Shown piece after piece: positions 53,701 to 64,000 of a stretch of DNA of 64,000 nucleotides (position 1 is the first letter of the stretch; each line of letters opens with the position of its first letter). The stretch comes from Rhododendron vialii (Eukaryota; Streptophyta; Magnoliopsida; Ericales; Ericaceae), in NCBI RefSeq assembly GCF_030253575.1, contig NC_080569.1, forward strand, positions 578,001 to 642,000. The letters run 5' to 3'. The translations under genes and the position numbers were made by a program. Under the pieces are notes generated by a model. That model ran no database searches and was not told the origin of the DNA. It was given only the letters and a program-made list of their open reading frames with translations.

Positions 53701-56700
53701 GGTTGGGAGGAGACGGATTTATTATGATCCACATGGAAGTGAAGCATTGATCTGCAGTGATAGTGAGGAAGATATTGCAGAATCAGAAGAAGAGAAACGT
53801 GCATTTTCTGAGGGGGAAGATCGCATCTTACGGTAGATTTAAATATGATGCGTTGTTATTTGTGAAGTAAAAAAGGGAAATAAAATATCAAAGGGCAATA
53901 TCTCCTGTAGCTAGTTCACTTCCCCGGCGCATATCCAATCTGACAATATCAATAGGGAAGGGCTATAGACTTGTAGCAGTGTTCTGGTAGTGTTGTGTAT
54001 TGACAAGTGCATTGAAATATGTTTTGTTTGATGTGGTATGGTACCTTAGCAAATACATTTTTTTTTTGGAAGGTCAATGGAAAAGGTGACTTGAATGTGA
54101 AACTTCATGTTTTTTTACCTTGAACGGACTACAATTGCTTTTGATGCAATGAACTTTTGTCACTGAGTTCTGTTCTTATTAACTTTACCTAAGCTAGAAA
54201 GGGCAATATAGGGATCAAAAAAAGAATTGAAGGTCTTCTCAAGCCTAAGTAAGTAAATGCCAATGCCTTCCTTACTACATTTTCAAAACTTAAGTTGGAA
54301 AGTCCATCTTGTTCCATTTGTCTACCTATCGAGTTGGAATTTCATCTTGAACTCAGTGCATTAGGTGCTTTACGGAATTGGCGCGATTTTGCATGGATTC
54401 TTTCTTAGTTCCTTTCTATATTGCCGTAAGGCTTATTTCAAACCTGTATCAGACATTCAAAATCCAAACTCTTATTTAGCATCATAACCGCGATAAGATT
54501 TGGACTTATTATTCTTAGTCTGAACTGTGTAGGATGGTCGTCCAGGAGCATGGGCTTGGCGAGGAAGTTCTCAACATTGTGAGTCAATATATTGGAACTA
54601 ACACTCCAGAAATTCAGGTAACTTATTTTGCTTTAATAGTCTCTATATTTTGGGAAGTGCTTGCTGCTTGGTATTGTCATTCTTGCATTTGATATGCCAT
54701 CATTCATGTTTCATGATTCAGCTGTTTCTGTATTCCTCCAAGCACTAGTTCATTGATGTGAGATGTATATGTTGTTGTGATGCAGGAGCGTTGTAACAGG
54801 CTCAAGGAAAAAAGTCTGGAGAAACATGATCGAAGCTTCAGAAGTTTCGAAGGAAATGGACCAGAATATAACTCCTTCCTTGGAAAAAGTCTAAGTGCTA
54901 CTTTAGACTCTTTTGACAATTTGTTTTGTCGTCGGTGTTTGGTACTTGAATTGAAACTGATATTGGTTTTACGATCAATTTAATTAGGTAACTTCAACAA
55001 TTAATATCTGCTTTGCAGGTTTTTGACTGTCGTCTTCATGGCTGTTCTCAAAGTCTTATTGGCCCTGTAAGAATTGGTTTTATCAGACCTGTCCTTGACC
55101 TGATAATTTGTCATTTGTTGAATCTGAAAGATGATTTACTTGACAGAGCGAAAAGCAGATGTATTCTTCTGAATCGGACGATGATGGGAACCCTTGCAGT
55201 GATCAGTGTTACCTAAGGGTATGGCCTTTTCCTTTTAGATCTTTAATTTTGCTTTATTTGCTTTTGTATCTGCATCTAAGCTCCCTGGAGGAAAGTTCCA
55301 AGCACTCTTTGAGTGTTGTTTCAGGATTACTGGAGGGATGTATAAAGGATTGTCCACTCAAATTATTTTGGTCCCATTTACTCTCTGATTGTTGATTAAT
55401 GACTTCCCATGCAAGGGTGAAGGTTTGTATGGTGCCCCATCCTCCTGTCAAGGCCCATCTATTAAACAACAACCACGCCCACCCCCCCCACTTCTGTATT
55501 CATAGAACAAGAAAAAAGCCCTGTCAATGGGCCATGCTGGGGTTTTGTGCTCTATTGACGTGTTGATTAGAAGGGAATCTAATTTTAACCTATCCTAAGA
55601 AGCTTATATTGCTACCATAGTCTTCCGAGGTCTGAATGCAACCTACCATTAGCATAAATTTGAGCTTATCTTTTTCTTTGGGTCCTAAGTAAATTTGAGC
55701 TTGTCTTGGGCAACCTGACTTCTTTTTACTTTTCACATAAGATTGAAAAATGCAAAGTACCTATATAAGAGACTATAATTTTCCATCATTTTGTCTGCCT
55801 TCCACAATAACATTTTTTGCTTGGGCTATGCCATACTTTGATTCCATGTGTCAAGGAAAGAAATACGATGTATCTGTAAAATGAAAGCCAGTTATCGTAT
55901 GTACTGCAAACAGGGAGTATTTACAGTAAGGTAACTTTCAAGACTTCTAGTTTTTCAGTCATGCATATGTTACAACCACGTTCATACTGTACCACCTCCC
56001 AGGTCGTCACACTTCATGCTATCGGATTGGCTGACATATGTTTTTGCCATTTCTGCATGGGGATTTCTGTTATTATGGTCTGCAGTTAAAAGTTGTCAAA
56101 GACTTGCCGGAAGGGTCAGCTGTTAAGTCCTTGCATACAATAGAAAGCAGAAGCTCGGACGAGGAAGAACGGTCTCCAATGTCCCCTAGTGCTGATGACA
56201 CACGTGATGAGGGTACATGTACAGTTTTTCCTTCCTGACAACAGATGCATTGCTGAGATAATGGAGATTATTACATTTTTTCATAGTCTGAAAGCTGTGC
56301 TCATTGTCTAAATTGGACACATATCTCATGGCAGTAATGGACTATGGAATGGGGATGCACAAGGTTCCAAAGCATGCAATTGAAGTGCCGGAAAACTTAA
56401 CCCTGGTTTCATATGATGACCAGGGTTCTTGCAAAAAACAGAAACTGTTATCAACTCATAATGAAGTTACTCTAGCCTGCGATGGGATTCCAACTGTAGA
56501 CTCTGGTTCAAGTGAAGAAGGCGGGGACATCCAAATTGGGGTCCCCGATAACAATGAACTCCTTAAGGCCACCATAGCGGAAGACAAATCCAGCTGTTCA
56601 CTTGGGCAGAGTGAGGACTGTGCCAGACATGAAGCAAAAGGCATTTGCCACAATGCAGAAGCTCCCATCTTCAAGGAGGCATCCAATTCCACAAAAGGAC

Positions 56701-59700
56701 AAGTGCAAGGAGTTCTAAGCAACAGTGAGTGGCAACCTCTTGAGAAAGAACTGTACTTGAAGGGAATTGAGATCTTTGGAAGAAACAGGTAATTCATTCC
56801 CTACAAGTGTAATCATCTTGATATCTTGTATGACTGTGAGTGTGACTGCATCTGCATGGGACTGGGAGGAAGAAATTGAAATTTTATGAGATGGGATGCT
56901 GGCCATGGTATAATACCTCACTTGATGACCAAGGAGCATAGGTGTGTCTTACTAATGGTGTTTTATCTTGCAAGCTAGGAAGGGCGGAATGGGAGGCTTT
57001 GAATGTGCAGAACTTTGGTGGAGCCAGTCTTTAGTAGTTAAAAATGCATAGAAGCTGAGTATTGCATATAATATATGGAAATTAGAAATAGCAGAAGACT
57101 ACTCTGGTACAATTTCATGGATGAAAATGAAATCTGGAGATGGATCTTAAATGGATGGCCACTTTAATATATCTATGGAGTTTATTTACATTTATAGACT
57201 GCACTTTTGTTCGTTCATACGCACATTGTAATTGTGTGAATTTGAGGGTCGGTGAATTTGCAGTTTTATGTGTTTGTTGAATGCTTGGGCCTCCTGAACT
57301 ACTAGTTTACTTTTTGTGTTTTACCTTACTAAAAACGTATGCTTTGCAGTTGCCTCATAGCCAGGAACTTACTTTCTGGCTTGAAGACTTGCATGGAGGT
57401 ATCCAGTTACATGTACAATCATGGAGCTGCCCTGCCGCGTGGAGCTATTGGTATTCGGAGTTCATTTGCAGAAGAAACTGAGAAATTTGATGCAGATTTT
57501 ATGGTTTGTTTAGTTACTTCTCTTTTTATCCTTTATGATATGATAAGCAGGTAGGTGAGGAACTGAGGATACTTATCAAAAGATAAATAAGTAAAACCAA
57601 GCAAGTAGGTGAGGTGTTCTAGCTAAGGTGGGAACTTGAAACCATTGTTTACTGCTACCCAGAACAAAGCCAGTAGACATCTTTCTGTCATTTTCAGTTA
57701 TACTGCCTATGTTTTGTTGGTCAACGATAAAGATATTGTAAATGTCTTTAAGTACTTAATAAAGCTCATTATTTTTATTTTCCAAATCAGTATGGACTGT
57801 ACTATCTACATCAACTTTTAAAGTAGCCTTGTGTTGCTCCAACTGAATTCAAAGTGCACTAATTTCTCTTGTATCTCCACCAGTTGGAGAACCACCTTGG
57901 GGAACTTGTTTGTACACTTCTAAAGTCTGTAAATATTTATTTCAGTCCCTGTGAACTGGGGTGTTCATTTGAGCAAGTGTATTTAGTAGTAGCTATTTGG
58001 TTGTGTTAGGAGCCAGAGATACCAGCAAGGCCGAGGTTACTTCGTAAAAGGGGCAGAACGCGGAAGCTTAAATATTCTTGGAAGTCTGCTGGCCATCCAT
58101 CAATGTGGAAAAGAATTGCAGATGGGAAAAACCAGTCTTGTAAGCAATATATACCATGTGGATGTAGGTCAATGTGCGGAAAGCAATGCCCCTGTCTGCA
58201 TAATGGAAATTGCTGTGAGAAGTATTGTGGGTAAGCACAAAATAGATGAAATGCGTAAAGCTCTTGAAAAGTAGTCATGCTCCATTCTTTGTGAGATAAA
58301 TCTTGCTGAATGATAAAGTGTCAAATGCATGCCTTGGAGTGATTAATTTAACTCCTCCGCCAGTTTCACAATACTTGTAATGCTTAATTGAGTAGATTAC
58401 ATGAATTAGATGTACATGCGAAAATTTCATAAATTTCATTTTGTTTCAGAAATGAACGTTATTCATATGCTACCTGGGCGTTTCGTCCATTCCAATTAAT
58501 AAACTCCGGAGTAAAGATAAACTTCATTCCAAATCCCTGTTAATTGGCAGGTGCTCCAAAAGCTGCAAAAATCGATTCAGGGGATGCCACTGTGCGAAGA
58601 GTCAATGCAGAAGCCGTCAATGCCCATGCTTTGCTGCTGGACGTGAATGTGATCCAGATGTTTGTCGTAATTGTTGGGTTAGGTAATAATCATGTGCCTT
58701 TCTATCTTTTTCTTTCTTACTGGTTTTATTATAGTTTCACACTTTGTGCAGCTGCGGGGATGGTTCATTAGGTGAGCCACCCAAGCGAGGAGATGGCCAA
58801 TGCGGAAATATGAGGCTTCTTCTTAGGCAACAACAAAGGGTGATCAATTCTGGGAGTTTAACTTTTCAATAAGTACCACACTTGTGATTTTTGAGAGAGA
58901 TGCATTTAATACCATTTCCCCTTATTTTCAGATCCTTTTGGCAAAATCTGAGGTTGCTGGATGGGGAGCCTTCTTGAAGGTAGGAAGATAATGGATCCTA
59001 TCTTGTCATAAAAATGTGAAAATTCTTCCTTGCTAGTTTTTCTAGTAACTGGATTATTTCCTTTCAGAATCCTGTCAATAAAAATGATTACCTTGGAGAA
59101 TATACTGGTGAATTGATTTCACACCGAGAAGCAGATAAGCGTGGCAAAATTTACGATCGTGCAAACTCTTCTTTTCTTTTTGACTTGAATGATCAGGCAA
59201 GTGAAGTTTATGGATTAGAACTTGTCTCTACATAAATTTTCTATATTCACCCTAGTGTAGCAAAACGACTTTCATTTTTTAAAATCTAGACGCATACCCC
59301 AAAATGATTCGGCCTCCAGTTCTTAAGCCATAAAAAGATGTAAAATTCTTATTTGATGCATAGTTCCATTCGTACATTCCTATTACAAAACATAATCTAG
59401 AGAAAGTCAATTAAGATGGTTCACAATGTGGAACTTCTGACCGCTCAGTAGTTATAATTAATCACACGCTTTATGTCTGAATAAAATGAGCAGCTCTTCC
59501 TTTCCTCGCAGTTTGTTCTTGATGCTTACCGCAAAGGAGACAAGCTGAAATTTGCAAACCACTCGTCAAATCCCAACTGTTATGCGAAGGTGAGGAGTTG
59601 TACTTCATTAATTTCCTTGTGGAATTTGATCTGTTAACTAAGCCAAGGCAACGGTTGGTTTTGTAACTAGGTCATGCTGGTGGCTGGTGATCATAGGGTT

Positions 59701-59862
59701 GGTATTTTTGCCAAGGAGCATATTGAAGCCAGCGAGGAACTCTTCTACGACTATCGCTATGGACCTGATCAAGCACCTGTGTGGGCCCGGAAACCAGATG
59801 GTTCCAGAGGAGATGATTCATCCGTTTCTCATGGTCGGGCTAAGAAACACCAATCTCATTGA
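50735..59862 (+). CDS. SWN: SWINGER/EZA1-type histone H3K27 methyltransferase (PRC2)
   Basis: Eighteen exons join in phase: 50735-50773, 51650-51751, 52634-52911, 53671-53832, 54533-54617, 54786-54941, 55019-55066, 55147-55218, 56086-56212, 56335-56788, 57350-57503, 58010-58230, 58551-58682, 58752-58839, 58932-58979, 59068-59196, 59512-59589, 59671-59862. The product is 854 aa against about 856 for Arabidopsis SWN. In order: N-terminal EED-binding region ([12 protein letters not shown]...), [39 protein letters not shown], a SANT-like segment at about 490-525, the Cys-rich CXC block at 603-674, and a SET domain at about 706-825 with [10 protein letters not shown] (779-788) and ELFYDYRY (814-821). 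It is the catalytic subunit of Polycomb repressive complex 2, trimethylating H3K27. Sequence is clearly nearer SWN than CLF. Intron 16 uses a GC donor. Intron 1 carries a MITE. Confidence 0.95.
51025..51477. mobile_element. Harbinger-like MITE in SWN intron 1
   Basis: It starts ggctatgtttggtttgatgg and ends ccatccaaccaaacacagtc, complementary ends of the GGxxxTGTTTGGTT type. It is 453 bp and rich in attccattcc-type motifs. The flanking trinucleotides are ttt and tta, so the TSD has decayed. Confidence 0.6.
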
Positions 59863-61637
59863 ATGACTAAATGAGGTACCTCATTTGAGTAGAACTTCAA
59901 GTGTGCTTTTAATATTCTCTAAGGTAGAACAGTTATAGAAGCCGATCCTCATGAAGTGTGCGGCATACAAGTAACCTGTACATGTTATACGGACAAACAC
60001 AGAGCTTGGCAAGAAGATAGAACCCCGGAAATAACAGATTGGAATGTTGTTGGAGAATACTACTTACTAGGGCTGTAATCGTACTTATGGTGTAGCGTGA
60101 TTTGTAATCAACGAGTATATGTTGCTCTTTAGATGGTACACGAGTTTTCATGTTTCAATGATTTATATGAAAATAAAATATGTACTTCTTCCGATGACCG
60201 ATGATTAAGCAAAAAGAATATCTGCCTACTTCCCAAAAAAGGAATTCGGAAGTGAATGAGAACATTTACATGTTTCTTCCCCATACAACCAAGCAAGGAA
60301 GGAAGGTAAATTCTATGCCAGTTCAGAAATGCTCCTTGTTAGAGCTTGTTCCACATTCATTACTTACAACCTCCAAAACTAGTATATGAGTTTGAGCGGC
60401 CTCTTTACTCATTGCCAATTTATTTTGAGTTGGATGCTTTTAACACTCCTCTTACAAGATATCTCTTGTTAAATAGTAAATGATAATTAACAATTCCTTC
60501 TAGGTGTCTGGGAACCCAGGAAGACACCAATGACTACAGAATCTTGAACACCTGAAGTGTAGCTGCCAAATTTTCTTCCATACACAGATGGACGACCATC
60601 TATTCAATATTCCAATCGACTAGTTACCTTCAAGAATGTCACTGGGGCTTTCATCTCTATTATGACCTCACGACGGGCCGGAAATTTTACCCTCGGAGCT
60701 GTTACATAAAATGGATTTTTTTTTTTTTTGATCTGTACAAAGAGTGGTGGTTAAATAGCTTATTTTTAGTGGCAGTTATCCTAATGAAGACAAACCTGAA
60801 ATGAGAAGGAACTAAACTTTGAAATTTGAACCTTCCCAAAAGCATCAGCTTCTCACCCAAAAGCACTTGTTGAATGTAAGCAATCCGAGGTTGGAGAGCT
60901 AAAATTGTGGACGTGGCTTTGTTCACTTGGGGTCCTAGAACTGTCCCTTTCTTAACATGATTTCCAACAAGTTTTTTCTTCACTTATTACTCGTCTCTCT
61001 GTCTATCTCTCTCCACTTTTTATCCTAAAAAACTCCCTCAAAACTTGTACCAATACCGAGCCGAATTTTAGAGCTTTAGAATATTCAAGTTTGTTCGTTA
61101 AGTTTTTAGTGAATTCGAGCTCAAACTCGTGCTCAATGAAAATTGACAAGCCAAGCTTGAGCCTAGTTTGCTTAGGTTTGAGTCGTGCGCAAATGTGTTC
61201 ACGAATCTTAACAAGGCAAAGAAATAATGTAAACATTCACATAAAAATCTATAGTTGCCAATAATATGTTCATTATGTACAAAAATTTGGTGAGCAATTA
61301 AACTTTTATACACTAAATAGTCCATTTTTTATGATATTTGTTTTGAGCGGTGGTGTAACGTGAACCTGTATATACAATTTAAATTTTTTGTTTACATAGC
61401 TCAAAATCGAGAATTTTTGGTACCAAATAAGTGGGTTTTACAGTTTAGGGACAAAGTAAAGTAACATCAGATAGTTTAGGGGATAAAATCGAGATTAACT
61501 CTAAAAAAAATCCCATCATCAGTTCTCACCATGGTCGAACGATCGACATAATCACCTGACGCCTTCTTCTTCACCGGCGTTATAGCAGCGAAGAACGTTC
61601 TGTTGAAGAACAAATATAGAATCAATACTAACTTGCA
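59863..61637. other. SWN 3' UTR and downstream intergenic DNA
   Basis: No certain gene. The minus strand at 60500-60980 has short coding-like pieces (EVIIEMKAPVTFLK before a possible donor; GRPSVYGRKFGSYTSGVQDS ending at a stop; VLGPQVNKATSTILALQPRI) that do not join into one convincing model. A T15 run lies at 60716-60730. 61070-61210 is a degenerate ctcgagctc-type repeat. Confidence 0.4.
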
Positions 61638-61727
61638 CACGCACTCAGGGTCGGCCCAAAATATTTGGGTGTCCGAAGCCTGTTCTAAGAATGATGCCCG
61701 AAAAAATAAAAAATAAACTGTTAGGCC

Positions 61728-62675
61728 TTGTTTGATTCAGGAATTAGGCGCATGGGATTGGACTATAGAGCGCCTAATCCCGCATTTTCCCGTGTTTGGT
61801 TCCCGCTTGAGGAGCTGGGATTGTTAATACCAGGACAATTTCTATCCCTATATGCCCATCACTATTTTATCCCATGGGGGGTAGGGACTATTCTATCCCG
61901 GATAGAAGAGACGCTGTAAAACAAAACCCTCAGCCATCGTTCTGTTCATCCTCTATCTTCATCCTTACGCCTCTCTCTCTCTCTCTCTACACCTGAGTTA
62001 TTGGCTACGTGGAGAAGACCGACCTTGCGATCTCCATAATCGAAGCAGGTATTTCTTCGTATGTTCTTCTTCTTGTTTCTCTTCGTCTGTTCGATCTTCT
62101 TCTTCTTCTTTTGTTCTTGTTCTTCTTGGAGTCTTCGACTGGGTTTTCGACCAAATATATTTCGAAATAGGTTTTCGACCAAATAGATTTTGAAATCTAG
62201 GTTTTCGACTAGATTTCGATTTGAAACCCTATGTTTTCGACCAAATGGATTTCGAAATCTAGGTTTTTCAGCAGATTTCGATTTGAAGCCCTACAAAAGT
62301 ATGGTGTGAACTGCTCCATGTTCTGTGGCAATTTTGACAAGTAAAATACAATTTTATCACTGATAATTGAAAACCAAGTACTAGGCATGGTTAATTGCTT
62401 GTAGAATGATCACTGATAATTGGAATGCCCAGAAATTGGTTGGAATGCTTGAGAGGGAGGAGAGAAAAATAGTCCTGAAATTAATCCCGAAATATAGCGA
62501 CAGAACCAAACATGGGATTGGACTCAGCATGGGATATCCAATATTGATCCTGAGCAAATCAAACAGGGGATTGTATAGGATTCGGGACTAAATTAGTACT
62601 AGGACAAATAATTCAGGATTACTAATCCCAGGACTATTAATCCTGTCTGTTTTAATCCTTGAATCAAACATACAT
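61728..62675. mobile_element. Inverted-repeat element nested in the hAT
   Basis: The left end ggccttgtttgattcaggaa and the right end ttaatccttgaatcaaaca are complementary. Further in, gggattgttaataccaggac-type phrases at 61817 face aatcccaggactattaatcc at 62622. TTA precedes the left end. The right edge is lost in a (CATA)n tract, so the TSD cannot be read. Inside, 62140-62290 is a short tandem array of ttttcgaccaaatagatttc-like units. Confidence 0.65.
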
Positions 62676-62740
62676 ACATATATATACATACATACATATA
62701 TATACATACATACATATACATACATACATACATATATATA
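62669..62740. repeat. (CATA)n/(TATA)n compound microsatellite
   Basis: Repeated catacatacatatatata blocks at the right edge of the nested element. Confidence 0.95.
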
Positions 62741-63196
62741 TTTCAAAATAAAAGTTGAAATTTCTCTTCAATACGATTTTAATTTTAATTCCGATACTTG
62801 CAACGCACATGTTGCTTTTACGTGCAACCACTTTGTGAGCAGGTGGAGTAGAAGGCTTTATAGGTGAGCATTTTGCCAATTAAGCCTTTGCTATGTCAAT
62901 GTGGGACAAACAAGTTGCAAAACAAAGTCTCTCACCTATAGTTTCACATCGCTAGTTGAAGAAAACAATGAAGGCAAAGAATCTTTTATAAGTAGAAAGT
63001 TCTATTGCCTCAGTACCAATGCTCTAGAGATTGGACCTTGCTTCTGAAACTCGGACTGAGCCTTTTCCTAAAAAGAGTACTACGTACCCAACCCAAATAC
63101 TAAAAAAAATTAAGGTGCCCCAAAAATTGGGCATATCGGGGATGCCCAAGGCCCAGGCCTTGTGGGCCTTGTGCTTGGGCTGGCTCTGCACGCACT

Positions 63197-63795
63197 GTGT
63201 GTGCCCGACCTCTTGTAAGAAATTATACTCGTGCGAGAGTTTCAAACTACAGTTGGTGGTAGTGTTGGTTGACTGCATCCAGAGCGGCTGCTTATACTCC
63301 TCCATCTCGTTTGATGGAGTAGCCTAAAGGAGTTGATAACACCTCAGAGGTTTCGAACTTTAAACATTAAGAGGGAGCTAACTCCTAGATCTACAACTTA
63401 GTTCCTCCCAAGAGGTTGGCTTTGACCAGTACACCAACCCCGAATTTGTACTTTAAAAACTCATTCCGAGGGGATTTGCCCCGTTCCGCTTTCTTTCTAA
63501 ACCTTCTTTTTAAAAAAGAAGGCAATTTCAAACTCAAATATAATGAAAATGAAAAATAATATTTCAATTTTTTTTACACCGTTTAAAAGATCTCAATGAG
63601 ATCTATCAAATAAGATCCATATTGGTTGGAAAAATATTTGCGTAAACACATAATTTTTTAGCTTGAAATTACCTTCTTTTTCTAAAAGTTCTTTTTTTAA
63701 GAAACCGGAATGCCCCAAAATTTTACACTATTCACACTTCTAGATTTTTCTATTTTCTCTACTACAGTATTTCTCTCTGAACCAAACAATCAATG

Positions 63796-63837
<42 letters not shown>

Positions 63838-64000
63838 TTTAATTTTCCCTTCCTTTCTCTCTTTCCCAACAAAACCTTAACTCAAATTTGGGTTTCCTCA
63901 AGTTCCAAACAAAACCTTAACTCAAATTTGGGTATTAAAAACAAAAGGGGTGAGGGCTGGAGATATTCTAACCGAGCTTGGAATAGCATAAACCATATAA
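63197..64000. other. Repeat-derived intergenic tail of the window
   Basis: No gene. An (AT)n run lies at 63799-63829. At 63858-63935 the phrase caaaaccttaactcaaattt (then ggg) is duplicated in tandem, followed by gggctggagatattctaa near 63954, an end type like the MITE at 8003-8682. The window closes inside or just after this fragment. Confidence 0.45.

Larger units (their letters stand above)
61646..63188. mobile_element. 1543-bp non-autonomous hAT element with perfect 8-bp TSD
   Basis: cacgcact is exact at 61638-61645 and 63189-63196. The ends cagggtcggcccaaa and (reverse complement of the right end) cagagccagcccaag fit hAT terminal repeats (CAGGGCCGGCCC type), and 8-bp duplications are diagnostic of hAT transposition. 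No transposase frame is present. It contains another inverted-repeat element and microsatellites. Confidence 0.88.

Noticed and set aside
60716-60735. T15 run followed by gatc, resembling the minimal retroposon insertions
   Set aside because: The end motif fits the ATC-A(n) pattern, but no flanking direct repeat exists.
60500-60983. Possible minus-strand gene downstream of SWN
   Set aside because: Several short coding-like pieces occur, but phases and splice sites do not combine into a model and no family was recognised.
1-64000. LTR retrotransposons, virus-like elements, CRISPR arrays, tRNA and rRNA genes
   Set aside because: No reverse transcriptase, integrase or capsid frames, no paired LTRs, no spaced repeat arrays and no tRNA or rRNA sequence were recognised by reading.

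Overview
The window is nuclear DNA from a flowering plant, almost certainly a eudicot. Evidence: AT-rich introns with GT-AG borders, plant-only protein families (chloroplast ClpP5, group IIe WRKY, P-class PPR, ALE2-type receptor kinase, plant E(z) with CXC-SET), and many plant MITEs, short retroposon insertions and GA/CT microsatellites. Species cannot be fixed from the sequence. No rRNA, tRNA, CRISPR, LTR retrotransposon or virus-like gene was recognised.

Eight protein-coding genes can be spliced by hand with every exon phase agreeing. From left to right: a membrane-anchored cyclophilin of the CYP21-4 type (+, 1209-4206); a mitochondrial-type P-class PPR protein (-, 4878-7435); an ALE2-like receptor kinase resembling At4g02010 (+, 10067-16072); an INO80-complex subunit B/IES2-like protein with PAPA-1 and HIT finger (+, 21421-24062); plastid protease subunit CLPP5 (+, 25513-31147); a group IIe WRKY factor (-, 35683-37157); a membrane-anchored single-domain cupin (+, 40504-42166); and the Polycomb H3K27 methyltransferase SWINGER/EZA1 (+, 50735-59862). 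A ninth, intronless multi-pass membrane protein (+, 43191-44042) is intact but not recognised. A broken E2 ubiquitin-conjugating gene of the UBC32/33/34 type is scattered over 46.6-49.5 kb on the minus strand.

The gene-poor stretches (7.5-9.5, 16-20, 31-35.5, 37-40.4, 44-50.6 and 60-64 kb) are packed with non-autonomous DNA elements, many with readable ends and target-site duplications. They include a three-level nest of inverted-repeat elements at 17.8-19.6 kb, a MULE-like element with a GC-rich captured ORF at 32.6-34.6 kb, a 389-bp foldback with 10-bp TSD at 35.0-35.4 kb, four MITEs in a row at 44.5-45.6 kb with a MITE-free homologous copy at 48.3 kb, a foldback directly upstream of the SWN leader, and a 1543-bp hAT element with a perfect 8-bp TSD at 61.6-63.2 kb.

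A second theme is a set of very short retroposon insertions: 14-16 bp or shorter direct repeats flanking little more than an A-tail, four of which share a 3' end in ATC or ATCC before the A-run. They look like extreme 5'-truncated products of one retroposon family.

The genes are not an operon and share no pathway. Co-occurrence of the At4g02010-like kinase, CLPP5 and SWN recalls, from memory of Arabidopsis locus numbers, the paired segments holding At4g02010/At4g02020 (SWN) and At1g02560 (CLPP5)/At1g02580 (MEDEA). This would make the window an unfractionated counterpart of that duplicated block.
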